A stretch of 41,426 bases of DNA from Gammaproteobacteria bacterium (GTDB lineage Bacteria; Pseudomonadota; Gammaproteobacteria; Xanthomonadales; Wenzhouxiangellaceae), in assembly GCA_009908385.1 (NCBI GenBank), contig JAAAPE010000107.1, positions 1 to 41,426 of the forward strand, read 5' to 3'. Shown piece by piece: positions 25,713 through 34,065 of the stretch. How positions within the stretch are numbered: the stretch's first letter is position 1; each line of letters opens with the position of its first letter. A program made the translations under genes and the position numbers. Below the pieces are notes generated by a model that was not told the DNA's origin, searched no databases, and saw nothing but the letters and a program-made list of their open reading frames with translations.

Positions 25713-26945
25713 TCAGTAAAGAAACCGCGTCCGGATGGTGGCCGGGATGGCTTCGAGGCCGCGGATGATGCGTTCGGCGTCTTCGGTTTCGGCGTCCATC
25801 ACGACGTAACCGACGTCGGGCATGGTCTGGAGATACTGGGCGACGATGTTGACGCCGGCGTCCGAGAACACCGAGTTGACCGCCTGCAGGACCCCGGGCT
25901 CGTTGCGATGGATGTGCAGGATGCGCCGGGCGGTGGCGTGGTCGGGCAGGGCGACTTCCGGGAAGTTGACCGCACCCATGGTCGAGCCGTTGTCGGAATA
26001 GCGCACCAGCTTGCCGGCCACGTCGAGCGCGATGTTTTCCTGCGCCTCGCGGGTGGAGCCGCCGATATGCGGCGTCAGAAGCACGTTGTCCATGCCCCTG
26101 AGTTCGCTGACGAATTCCTCTTCCGGCCCGGACGGTTCGGCGGGAAATACGTCGATGGCGGCGCCGGCGAGGTGACGCGACTGCAGCGCGTCGGCCAGCG
26201 CCGGGATATCGACCACCTTGCCGCGCGAAGCGTTGATCAGGCGACTGCCCGTTTGCATCGTGGCCAGCTCGCGCTCGCCGATCATGCCGCGCGTCTGGTC
26301 GGTGTCGGGCACGTGCAGGCTGACGATATCGGCCTTCTGCAGGACCTCGCTCAGGCCGGCGGCCTGCCGGACGTTGCCCAGCGCGAGCTTGTCGACGATG
26401 TCGTGGAAGATCACGTTCATGCCCATGCCCTCGGCCAGGATGCCGAGCTGGGAGCCGATGTGGCCGAAGCCGACGATCCCGAGGGTCTTGCCGCGCACTT
26501 CGTGCGAGCCGCTGGCGGTCTTGAGCCATTCGCCGCGGTGGGCGGCCATGTTCTTCTCGGGGATGCCGCGCATGAGCATGATGATCTCGGCGAGCACGAG
26601 CTCGGCCACCGAGCGGGTGTTGGCGTAGGGCGCGTTGAATACGGGGATACCGCGCTTGCGGGCCGCATCGAGGTCGACCTGGTCGGTACCGATGCAGAAG
26701 CAGCCTATCGCGGTGAGCTTGTCGGCGGCGTCGAGCACCTCCTCGGTGATGCGACTGCGCGAGCGGATACCCAGGAAGTGGACGCCGGCCAGCGCCTGGC
26801 GCAGGGCGTCGGGTTCGAGCGCGGTCGACTCGACGTGCAGGCTTCGGTAGCCGGAGTTCCTGACGTTCTCGACGGCGCGATCGTGAACGCCTTCGAGCAG
26901 CAGAAAGTTGATCTTGTCCTTGGGGAGTGAGTGCTTGGCGGCCAT
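25713..26945 (-). CDS. serA: D-3-phosphoglycerate dehydrogenase SerA
   Basis: 410 residues from the ATG at 26945, the same length as E. coli SerA. This start aligns 'MAAKHSLPKDKINFLLLEG' with the E. coli N-terminus; an ATG at 26996 would add 17 unneeded residues. Key parts are 'AIGCFCIGTDQVDL', NAD-binding 'GIVGFGHIGSQLGILAEGMG', 'LINASRGKVVDIPAL', the catalytic His in 'LLTPHIGGSTREAQENI' and a C-terminal ACT domain ('ILHIHRNEPGVLQAVNSVF') for serine feedback. It makes 3-phosphohydroxypyruvate for serine synthesis. E. coli-type SerA also reduces 2-oxoglutarate to D-2-hydroxyglutarate, which makes the divergent flavoprotein gene next door meaningful. Confidence 0.96.
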   Translation of the reverse strand: MAAKHSLPKDKINFLLLEGVHDRAVENVRNSGYRSLHVESTALEPDALRQALAGVHFLGIRSRSRITEEVLDAADKLTAIGCFCIGTDQVDLDAARKRGIPVFNAPYANTRSVAELVLAEIIMLMRGIPEKNMAAHRGEWLKTASGSHEVRGKTLGIVGFGHIGSQLGILAEGMGMNVIFHDIVDKLALGNVRQAAGLSEVLQKADIVSLHVPDTDQTRGMIGERELATMQTGSRLINASRGKVVDIPALADALQSRHLAGAAIDVFPAEPSGPEEEFVSELRGMDNVLLTPHIGGSTREAQENIALDVAGKLVRYSDNGSTMGAVNFPEVALPDHATARRILHIHRNEPGVLQAVNSVFSDAGVNIVAQYLQTMPDVGYVVMDAETEDAERIIRGLEAIPATIRTRFLY

Positions 26946-26994
26946 GCGTGCGATCGTCCGGATTTCGGCGGGCTGGAAAGGTGATAATAACGTC

Positions 26995-28353
26995 ATGAGT
27001 CGTTTTGATCCGATCGAATCGCTGACCGACGAGGCCTCTTTGCTGCACTACGGCCGTGACTGGACGCGTTTCTGGCCGGCGCGGCCGGAGGCGGTCGTTT
27101 TCCCGCGCAGCACCGAAGAGGTCGTGGAACTGGTGCACATGGCCCGGCGCGACGGCTTCAAGCTGGTGCCCAGCGGCGGGCGGACGGGCCTGTCCGGCGG
27201 CGCCGTCGCCAGCCAGGGCGAGGTGGTCGTCTCGCTCGAGAAGATGCGGGAGGTCCTCGAGCTCGACGCGTCCGGACCCAGCCTGAGCGCCGGCGCAGGC
27301 CTGCCGGTGGGCGAACTGCAGCGCCGGGCCGCGGAGGCCGGGTTCTACTACCCGGTCGACTGGGCGGCGGCCGCTTCCAGCCAGCTCGGCGGCTCGATCG
27401 CCACCAACGCCGGGGGCATCCGGGTGCTCCGCTACGGCATGACGCGCGACTGGGTGCAGGGGCTGACGGTGGTGACCGGCACGGGTGAGGTGCTGGAACT
27501 CAACCGCGGCCTGGTCAAGAACAACACGGGTCTCGACCTGCGCCACCTGATGATCGGCTCCGAAGGCATACTCGGCATCATCACCGAGGCCACCATGGCG
27601 CTCACCGAGCCGCCGCCGGAACAGTCCGTGCTGCTGGTCGGCTTCACCGGGTTGTCGTCGATCATGCCGGCCTTTGCCGAACTGCGTGCCGGGCTGACGC
27701 TGTCGGCCTTCGAGTTCTTCGACCGGCGATCGATCGACCATGTTGCCTCCGCCACCGGCGAGGAATTCCCCCTGGACGGCGAGTGTCCGTATTACGCCGT
27801 GGTCGAGTTCGACGACCCCGGACAGGCCAGCCAGGAACGGGCGCTGGCGCTGTTCGAGCGGCTGGTGGAAGCGGGGCACCTGGCCGACGGCACCATCAGC
27901 CAGTCACTGACCCAGGCCGGCGAACTCTGGCGCTGGCGCGAGGCGATCAGCGAATCGATCAGCCCGCGCACGCCCTACAAGAACGACCTGTCGGTGCGCG
28001 TCTCTCGCGTGCCCGACTTCCTTCTTGCCCTGGACCGACTGGTCTCCGAGCGCTATCCCGAGTTCGAGGTGGTCTGGTTCGGTCATATCGGCGACGGTAA
28101 CCTGCACATGAACGTGCTCCGGCCCGACGACTGGTCGATCGAGGACTTCCATGCCGCAGGGCGCAAGCTCAGCCCGCACGTGTTCGAACTGGTCCGGCAG
28201 TTCGAAGGCAGCGTTTCGGCCGAGCACGGCGTCGGCCTGCTCAAGCGCGAAGACCTGCACTACAGCCGATCGAAGGCCGAGATCGACTTGATGCGCCAGA
28301 TCAAGGCTGCCTTCGACCCCGACGGCATCCTCAATCCCGGCAAGGTCCTCTGA
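26995..28353 (+). CDS. FAD-linked D-2-hydroxyglutarate dehydrogenase-like oxidoreductase
   Basis: 452 residues from the ATG at 26995, with AAGGTGAT upstream. The N-terminal FAD-binding PCMH domain has 'VVFPRSTEEVVELVHMA', 'VPSGGRTGLSGGAV', 'QLGGSIATNAGGIRVLRYG' and 'GLDLRHLMIGSEGILGIITE'. The C-terminal FAD-oxidase domain has the metal/substrate motif 'GHIGDGNLHMN' (about 363-373) and 'SAEHGVGLLKR' (about 408-418). This is the GlcD/D2HGDH family. The position divergent to serA favours D-2-hydroxyglutarate dehydrogenase, which returns the SerA by-product to 2-oxoglutarate with electrons passed to an acceptor such as ETF. D-lactate or glycolate oxidation is the alternative. Its last 45 bp recur at 30241-30285. 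Confidence 0.88.
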   Translation: MSRFDPIESLTDEASLLHYGRDWTRFWPARPEAVVFPRSTEEVVELVHMARRDGFKLVPSGGRTGLSGGAVASQGEVVVSLEKMREVLELDASGPSLSAGAGLPVGELQRRAAEAGFYYPVDWAAAASSQLGGSIATNAGGIRVLRYGMTRDWVQGLTVVTGTGEVLELNRGLVKNNTGLDLRHLMIGSEGILGIITEATMALTEPPPEQSVLLVGFTGLSSIMPAFAELRAGLTLSAFEFFDRRSIDHVASATGEEFPLDGECPYYAVVEFDDPGQASQERALALFERLVEAGHLADGTISQSLTQAGELWRWREAISESISPRTPYKNDLSVRVSRVPDFLLALDRLVSERYPEFEVVWFGHIGDGNLHMNVLRPDDWSIEDFHAAGRKLSPHVFELVRQFEGSVSAEHGVGLLKREDLHYSRSKAEIDLMRQIKAAFDPDGILNPGKVL

Positions 28354-28486
28354 CAATCAAAACCGGGTAACCACCTAAGACACCGAATTTCACCGAAGAA
28401 CCAAGCGAAGGAACGTTCCCTGTTTTTTCGGTGTATTCGGTGTCTTCGGTGGTTCCAGAGGTTTCGGCGTTCACACCTCAAGCCGC
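28309..28486. repeat. Direct repeat copy 1 (dehydrogenase 3' end plus hairpin)
   Basis: This stretch recurs in direct orientation at 30241-30419 with about 14 differences in roughly 178 bp. It contains the last 14 codons and stop of the FAD dehydrogenase, then intergenic DNA with a hairpin (arms 28369-28387 and 28436-28454, one mismatch). It ends with about ten bases like the mfd 3' end. The two copies bracket the LRR gene, which suggests that the original dehydrogenase-mfd junction was duplicated when the segment between them arrived. Confidence 0.9.
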
Positions 28487-28536
28487 TGGGCACTGCTGGC
28501 TACATGCGACAATTCGGCCTCTGGTGATCGTTGGCG

Positions 28537-30150
28537 CTAGTGACACTCGGCCAGGCGGACTCGGGACAGGCGCTCGATGGGGTGGTCGCCGCTGCCGTAG
28601 GCGGGGTCGATACTGTCCCAGTAGGCATGGCCGCTTTCGCCGTCGGTGAAGTCGAGGGTGAGGCTGCCCCAGGGCTGATCGACCACCGCGTCCGGGTTGA
28701 AGTCTTCACCCCATGCGCCGCCGATCGGTCGAATCATCTCGTCGATCGACAGGGTCTGGCCGTCGAAATCGCCGGTGCCGATCATCCAGGCTTGGTGCAT
28801 CGATTCGTCTGGCCGATAGGTAAACCAGTAGACCAGTCCCCTGCCGTCTTCCAGCACTTCGACGACGAAGCCTTCCCCGCTGCGTTCGGAATCGAACCAG
28901 GCGCCGGAAAGATGCTGCAGGGGGTGCTGGTTGTCGCATCGAGTGCCGGCCAGTTCGCTCAGTCGATCGTAGTCGAAGCGATTCGAATGCATCCTCGCAG
29001 CGCACGGCATCGGGGTGGGCGGGTCCAGCGGACACCCTGAAAAGTCGGCATAGACTCTTTCGATCTGCACGAGATCGGCCCCGAGCCGGTCGATACGCCA
29101 ATCGATGCCGAATCCGATGCCGCCCGATTCTTCATCGACCATGCCGTCTCCGAAGCGCCCCGACGTGCTGATGATCCGGTCCGTCCAATGGAGGGTCCTG
29201 CCCGATTCCTGCCCCACGCCGATCAGCCAGTGCTGACGGCCGGCGCCGTCAAAACCGAAGTGGTAGAGCAGCACGCCGCCGCTCTCGAGCAGGTGACTGG
29301 AGATGCCCTCGCCGGAACGGGACGGGTCGAACCAGCTTCCGCTGATCCCGGCGTTCAATTCGGCACGTTGGCGGCCGAGGCAGTCGAGGAAGTTGGCGCC
29401 TCCGACGTGTCGTTGTTCGATCTGATCGATCTTGATTTCCGAGGTGATGCTGAAATCGTTCCAGCACAGGTTGATGCCGCCAGCAGTCACGGAATCGTTG
29501 TGATCGAGCAGGTGGGTGACGACCACTCCGGCCTCGTCCAGTGAGCCGGAAAATTCGTTGTCGGCAATATTGATGTAGTTCTGCGCCGCCAGCAGCGCGT
29601 TCTGCCAACCCTGCGTGAGCCGGTTCCCGGATAGATCGAGATAGGGAACATCGAGCTGCCGCCAGCTCTGCGGAACCGCGCCCTGTATGTCGTTGCGCGC
29701 CAGGTCCAGCTCGTAGAGCGAGTCGCCGTAGTTCGATGGTCGTTCCGGTAGCGTTCCGGAGAGATCGTTGCCGGAAAGGAGAACGATTTCGACCGGTTGC
29801 GGAAGCCGCGACAGGCTGCCGGTCAGTGCATTGTCCCGCAGATCGATGCTCGAGATGACGTACTCGAAGATATCGGTGCCCGACCAGTCCCCCGAAAGGT
29901 TGTTGCCGGGGAGGGTCAGGGTGCGGATCACGAATTCGCCGCCCCAGGTGTCACAGCCCACGCCGTACCAATCGCATGGATCGATCTCCGGATCCATCCA
30001 CCCGTCGTTGCGGGACCACTCGTCGCCGTTGAAATCCTCGTAGAAGCGCTCCAGTGCCGCGACGCTGTCGTCGTCGAGCGGTTGCGCATGAACCTGAGCC
30101 GCCGCCAGGAGGATGGCCGCCAGCATTGCCCGAACCAGAACGCGTTTCAT
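28537..30150 (-). CDS. Secreted LRR protein with two C-terminal 'SGxWFDxxRSGEG' modules
   Basis: 537 residues from the ATG at 30150 (GGTGG upstream), with a signal peptide (MKRVLVRAMLAAILLAAAQV) cut near 'VHA-Q'. A plant-type LRR cap, 'DPCDWYGVGCD', is followed by several degenerate leucine-rich repeats: 'LTLPGNNLSGDW', 'IDLRDNALTGSL', 'VLLSGNDLSGTLPE', 'LDLARNDIQGAVP' and 'LDLSGNRL'. The C-terminal half has two related modules of about 120 residues, starting 'ISGSWFDPSRSGEG' (about 268) and 'LSGAWFDSERSGEG' (about 413), each with 'YxF...QxWxIGxG'. I remember such modules at the ends of exported proteins in Wenzhouxiangella- and Lysobacter-like bacteria. It is probably extracellular or periplasmic; the ligand is unknown. 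The gene lies between two direct repeats. Confidence 0.85.
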   Translation of the reverse strand: MKRVLVRAMLAAILLAAAQVHAQPLDDDSVAALERFYEDFNGDEWSRNDGWMDPEIDPCDWYGVGCDTWGGEFVIRTLTLPGNNLSGDWSGTDIFEYVISSIDLRDNALTGSLSRLPQPVEIVLLSGNDLSGTLPERPSNYGDSLYELDLARNDIQGAVPQSWRQLDVPYLDLSGNRLTQGWQNALLAAQNYINIADNEFSGSLDEAGVVVTHLLDHNDSVTAGGINLCWNDFSITSEIKIDQIEQRHVGGANFLDCLGRQRAELNAGISGSWFDPSRSGEGISSHLLESGGVLLYHFGFDGAGRQHWLIGVGQESGRTLHWTDRIISTSGRFGDGMVDEESGGIGFGIDWRIDRLGADLVQIERVYADFSGCPLDPPTPMPCAARMHSNRFDYDRLSELAGTRCDNQHPLQHLSGAWFDSERSGEGFVVEVLEDGRGLVYWFTYRPDESMHQAWMIGTGDFDGQTLSIDEMIRPIGGAWGEDFNPDAVVDQPWGSLTLDFTDGESGHAYWDSIDPAYGSGDHPIERLSRVRLAECH

Positions 30151-30240
30151 GTCTGCCACCGTGTAGTGATCGTGAGCCCCTCGACTATTCTACGGGCGAA
30201 TTTCGGGGGGGCAAGCGCCGCCGCGCACCGGCCCGAGGTC

Positions 30241-30419
30241 GCCTTCGACCCCGACGGCATCCTCAATCCCGGAAAGGTCCTCTGAGAGTCAAAACCGGGT
30301 AACCACCGAAGACACCGAAGTTCACCGAGAAACCAAGCGAAAGAACGTTCGCTGTTTTTTCGGTGTGTTCGGTGTCTTCGGTGGTTCCAGAGGTTTTCGG
30401 CTTTCAAACGTCAAGCCGC
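30241..30419. repeat. Direct repeat copy 2 (dehydrogenase 3' remnant plus hairpin, reaching mfd stop)
   Basis: It starts with an intact copy of the end of the dehydrogenase gene (coding AFDPDGILNPGKVL and stop, one silent change) that is not attached to the rest of a gene. It continues with the hairpin-containing spacer (perfect 19-bp arms 30301-30319 and 30368-30386) and runs into the mfd stop codon at 30411-30413. It matches 28309-28486. The remnant lies upstream of the LRR gene start and has no start codon or ribosome binding site of its own. Confidence 0.9.
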
Positions 30420-33400
30420 CTGACGTTTCTCCGGTGCCAGGCGCTCGAGGAGTTCCTCGGCCAGGTGGAAGCGGTCCTCGATTGCCTCGAATTCGCCCTT
30501 GATGCGCAGCCGGTCGTTGTCGGGCAGCTCGAAGGTGTGCGACTCCTTCTGGATCATCTTGAGCAGCTCGCCCATGTTGATGTCGGGCTTGGCCTGGAAT
30601 TCCACCCGTCCGCCGGCCGGGCCGACCTCGAGACGTTTCATGCCCAGCTTCTTCGCGCGCAGTCTCAGATCGGCGGTGGCGAAGAGGTTCTTGACCTCGC
30701 CGGGCAACAGGCCGAAGCGGTCGATCATTTCGACCTGCAGGTCGTTGAGCTTCCTGTCGGTGTCGGCCTGGCTGATGCGCTTGTAGAGCACCAGGCGCTG
30801 GTGCACGTCGGGCAGGTAGGATTCGGGAATCATGGCCGTGATGTGCAGGTCGACCTCGCTGGTGATCGACATCGGCTCGTCCAGGTCGGGTTCCTCGCCG
30901 TTCTTCAGTGCCTCTACGGCCCGATTGAGCAGGTCGGAATACAGCGCGAAGCCGATCGCCTCGATCTGGCCCGACTGGTCCTCGCCGAGCAGCTCGCCGG
31001 CGCCGCGAATCTCGAGGTCGTGGCTGGCCAGGGTGAAGCCGGCGCCCAGTTCCTCGAGCGTCTGAATGGCCTCCAGGCGCTTCTTCGCGTCGCGCGTCAG
31101 CGTCTTCCAGGGCGGCGTGACCAGGTAGGCGTAGGCGAGGTGATGCGAGCGGCCCACACGGCCCCTGAGCTGGTGGAGCTGGGCCAGGCCGAACTTGTCG
31201 GCCCGGTTGATGACGATGGTGTTGGCCGTCGGCACGTCGATACCGTTCTCGATGATGGTCGAGCACACCAGCAGGTTGATGCGGCGCGAGTAGAAGTCGC
31301 GCATGGTCTTTTCCATCTCGCCCGGCGGCATCTGGCCGTGCGCCATGCCGATGCGAGCATTGGGGAACATCTCCTCGAGTTCGGCGACCTGGCGCGGCAT
31401 CGTGCGCACTTCGTTGTGCAGGTAGTAGACCTGTCCGCCGCGCTGGAACTCGCGCGAGACGGCGTCGCGGATGGTCGGTGTGTCCCATTCCGAAACGAAG
31501 GTGCGCACCGCCAGGCGTTTGGCCGGCGGCGTGGCGATGATCGACAGTTCGCGCAGGCCGGCCATGGACATGTTGAGCGTGCGCGGGATCGGCGTGGCCG
31601 TGAGCGTGAGCAGGTCGACCTCGGCGCGCAGGGCCTTGAGCCGCTCCTTCTGGCGGACGCCGAAACGCTGCTCCTCGTCGATGACGACCAGTCCCAGGTC
31701 GCGGAAGCGGATGTCCTTCTGCAGCAGGCGGTGGGTGCCGATGACGATGTCCACGGTCCCGTCTTCCAGGCCCTTGACCGTCTTCGCGGCGGACCCGCCC
31801 GAGCGCGACAGCAGGCGCACGTTGACCGGCCAGTCGGCGAAGCGGTCGGCGAAGTTCCGGTAGTGCTGTTCGGCCAGCAGCGTGGTGGGGGCGAGCATCG
31901 CCACCTGTCGGCCCGAGTGGGCGACCACGAAGGCGGCGCGCAGCGCCACTTCGGTCTTGCCGAAGCCGACGTCGCCGCACACCACGCGGTCCATCGGCTC
32001 GCTCGAGGCGAGGTCGGCGAGGACGGCGTCGATGGCGCCCTGCTGGTCGTCGGTTTCCTCGTATTCGAACCCTGCGGCGAACCGGGCGTAAAGGCCGCGC
32101 TCGATCTCGAAGCTCTGGCCCTGGCGGGCCGCGCGCCGGGCCTGCAGGTTGAGCAGTTCGGCGGCCGCGTCCCGGACCTTCTCGGCCGCCTTGCGCCGCG
32201 TGCGCGCCCAGCGGTCGGACCCGAGTTTGTGCAGGTCGATCATTTCGGGATCGGCGCCGGTATAGCGACTGACCAGGTGCAGGTCGGTGACCGGTACGTA
32301 GAGCTTGTCGCCGCCGGCATACTCCAGGCACAGGTACTCGGCCGTGGTTTCGCCCGCGTCGAGCACTTCCAGGCCCAGGTAGCGGCCGATGCCGTGCTCG
32401 AGGTGAACGACCAATGCGCCGGGCTGGAGGTCGGCCAGGCTCTTGATCATCGATTCCGGGTCCTGGCCCGTTTTCCGCTGCCGGCGCACGGTGCGCGTAT
32501 GGCCGGGGAAGAGCTCGCTCTCGGTCAGCACCGTGATGGCGCGATCACCCAGGCGGCAGCCGCCGGAAACCGGCATCTCGACCACCGCCAGCGGGTCCTC
32601 GCCGCTGACGAAGGCAGACCAGGATTCGAGGATCTTAGGTCGCAGTCCGCCGGCGCGCAGCGCGTCGCGGATCAGTTCCCGTCGGCCGGCGGTGTCGGCG
32701 GCGATCAGCACCCGGTCGGTCATCCCGCGCAGTTTCCGGGCGGTCTCCTCGGCCTTGTCGTCTAGATCGAGCGTCGGCGCGGCGGCCACCGAGTCGGCGG
32801 CGGGACGGCGACGGGTGACCTTGACGGCCGCGTCGCCTTCCATCGTGCGGATCATGTCGGTTGCGGGAACGAACAGCTCGCCGGGCTCGAGCACCGGTCG
32901 CTCGATATCGCCGCCGCGCTGCTCGTGACGGTGCTCGACCTCGCGCCAGTAGTCGCGGGCCGCCTCGTCGACGCCGGGCAGCATCACCAGCCGGTGCGGG
33001 GCGGGAAGGTAATCGGTCAGGCTGGCGGTTCTGTCGAAGAAGAGCGGCAGGTATTGCTCCAGGCCCTGACCGTGGTAGCCCTCGCCGACCTCTTGATAAG
33101 GCAGGGCGCGCCTGAGATCCACGTCGAACCGATTGCGGAAGGCGCGGCGAAACGCCTGCCGACTGTCCTCGTCGAAGGGGTACTCGCGTGCCGGCAGCAT
33201 GTCGATGCGCTCGAGCCTGCCGGTCGATCGCTGGCTCTCCGCGTCGAAGGTGCGGATCGACTCGATCTCGTCGTCGAACAGTTCCAGGCGGTAGGGCTCC
33301 GGCCGGCCCATGGGCCAGAGATCCATGACCGCCCCGCGCACAGCCACCTGGCCGGGTTGCCAGACCTGTTCGGCCGTCTGGTAGCCGGCCGCGTGCAGCC

Positions 33401-33833
33401 TGTCGCGAAAGGCCACGTTGTCGAGCTGCTCGCCGACGGCCAGCGCCAGGCTCTGGCCCTGAACCCAGGCGACCGGGGGCAGTCGCTGCATCAGGGCCGT
33501 GATCGGCGCGATGACCACGCCGGCGTCCATGCCCGGCAGGCGCGAGAGCAGGTCCAGCCGGCGGGATATGAGGTCCGGGTGCGGTGAATACAGGTCGTAG
33601 GGGAGAATTTCCCAGTCGGGGAACAGCTCGGCGTCGACGGCTTCGAGCTGGTTGATGTCGTCACGCAGTGCGCGGGCGGCGTAGCCGTCGGGAACGGCGA
33701 CCAGGACCGGCCCGCCCTTGCGTCCGGCGTAGGTCGAGATCGCGAGCGCAAGAGGCAGGCCCTCGAGCAGGGGCCAGTCGACACGGGTCTCGCCGTCTCG
33801 CGGCGGGTTGAAAACGGAAAAGCGCTCGGTCAT
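30411..33833 (-). CDS. mfd: Transcription-repair coupling factor Mfd
   Basis: 1140 residues from the ATG at 33833 (an upstream TTG is less likely); E. coli Mfd is 1148. The N-terminal UvrB-homology part has 'GPVLVAVPDGYAARAL' and 'FPDWEILPYDLYSPH'. The RNA-polymerase-interacting domain has 'PGALVVHLEHGIGRYLGLE'. The translocase motor has Walker A 'GDVGFGKTEVALRAAF' (about 619), the DEEQ box 'VIDEEQRFGVRQKERLK', motif III 'LTATPIPRTLNMSM', 'TIIENGIDVPTANT' and 'QLRGRVGRS'. A C-terminal TRCF domain follows. It releases RNA polymerase stalled at lesions and recruits UvrA. It stands alone on the minus strand, divergent from tRNA-Val. Confidence 0.97.
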   Translation of the reverse strand: MTERFSVFNPPRDGETRVDWPLLEGLPLALAISTYAGRKGGPVLVAVPDGYAARALRDDINQLEAVDAELFPDWEILPYDLYSPHPDLISRRLDLLSRLPGMDAGVVIAPITALMQRLPPVAWVQGQSLALAVGEQLDNVAFRDRLHAAGYQTAEQVWQPGQVAVRGAVMDLWPMGRPEPYRLELFDDEIESIRTFDAESQRSTGRLERIDMLPAREYPFDEDSRQAFRRAFRNRFDVDLRRALPYQEVGEGYHGQGLEQYLPLFFDRTASLTDYLPAPHRLVMLPGVDEAARDYWREVEHRHEQRGGDIERPVLEPGELFVPATDMIRTMEGDAAVKVTRRRPAADSVAAAPTLDLDDKAEETARKLRGMTDRVLIAADTAGRRELIRDALRAGGLRPKILESWSAFVSGEDPLAVVEMPVSGGCRLGDRAITVLTESELFPGHTRTVRRQRKTGQDPESMIKSLADLQPGALVVHLEHGIGRYLGLEVLDAGETTAEYLCLEYAGGDKLYVPVTDLHLVSRYTGADPEMIDLHKLGSDRWARTRRKAAEKVRDAAAELLNLQARRAARQGQSFEIERGLYARFAAGFEYEETDDQQGAIDAVLADLASSEPMDRVVCGDVGFGKTEVALRAAFVVAHSGRQVAMLAPTTLLAEQHYRNFADRFADWPVNVRLLSRSGGSAAKTVKGLEDGTVDIVIGTHRLLQKDIRFRDLGLVVIDEEQRFGVRQKERLKALRAEVDLLTLTATPIPRTLNMSMAGLRELSIIATPPAKRLAVRTFVSEWDTPTIRDAVSREFQRGGQVYYLHNEVRTMPRQVAELEEMFPNARIGMAHGQMPPGEMEKTMRDFYSRRINLLVCSTIIENGIDVPTANTIVINRADKFGLAQLHQLRGRVGRSHHLAYAYLVTPPWKTLTRDAKKRLEAIQTLEELGAGFTLASHDLEIRGAGELLGEDQSGQIEAIGFALYSDLLNRAVEALKNGEEPDLDEPMSITSEVDLHITAMIPESYLPDVHQRLVLYKRISQADTDRKLNDLQVEMIDRFGLLPGEVKNLFATADLRLRAKKLGMKRLEVGPAGGRVEFQAKPDINMGELLKMIQKESHTFELPDNDRLRIKGEFEAIEDRFHLAEELLERLAPEKRQAA

Positions 33834-33941
33834 ATCGGTGGGCGGCGGCAAAGCACGGTATCTTATCAAGTCACGGCGGTAACGCCGGGTGAAGCGTGCA
33901 TTGGCCCGGTCTGGCGATGTGGGATTTCTGTGGCCGGGTTC

Positions 33942-33970
33942 TTGTCCGGTTCGGGAAGTTCGGGTAACAT
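33942..33970 (+). promoter_or_regulatory. Candidate sigma-70 promoter for tRNA-Val
   Basis: TTGTCC (33942-33947) and TAACAT (33965-33970) are separated by 17 bp and match the -35 and -10 consensus at four positions each. Transcription would start near 33977, about 12 bases before the mature tRNA 5' end. A GC-rich stretch between the -10 box and the tRNA (TTGCCGGC) could act as a stringent-response discriminator. Confidence 0.45.
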
Positions 33971-33988
33971 TGCCGGCTTAGTTCGGAA

Positions 33989-34065
33989 GGGCGATTAGCT
34001 CAGTTGGTTAGAGCGCTGTCTTGACATGGCAGAGGTCGCTGGTTCAAATCCAGCATCGCCCACCA
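33989..34065 (+). tRNA. tRNA-Val (anticodon GAC)
   Basis: 77 bases including an encoded CCA. The acceptor stem GGGCGAT pairs with ATCGCCC (34055-34061), followed by discriminator A and CCA. D-arm GCTC...GAGC, anticodon stem CTGTC/GGCAG with loop TTGACAT (anticodon GAC at 34023-34025) and T-arm GCTGG-TTCAAAT-CCAGC are all intact. It reads GUC and GUU valine codons. Confidence 0.97.

Noticed and set aside
25678-27879. 733-codon minus-strand frame over serA and the dehydrogenase
   Set aside because: It crosses two well-defined genes in other frames and shows no motif.
28309-30419. Direct repeats as prophage or integron attachment sites
   Set aside because: No integrase, no tRNA at the site, and repeats far longer than usual att cores; duplication by homologous recombination fits better.
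30363-32765. 800-codon plus-strand frame antisense to mfd
   Set aside because: mfd motifs on the minus strand account for the whole region.
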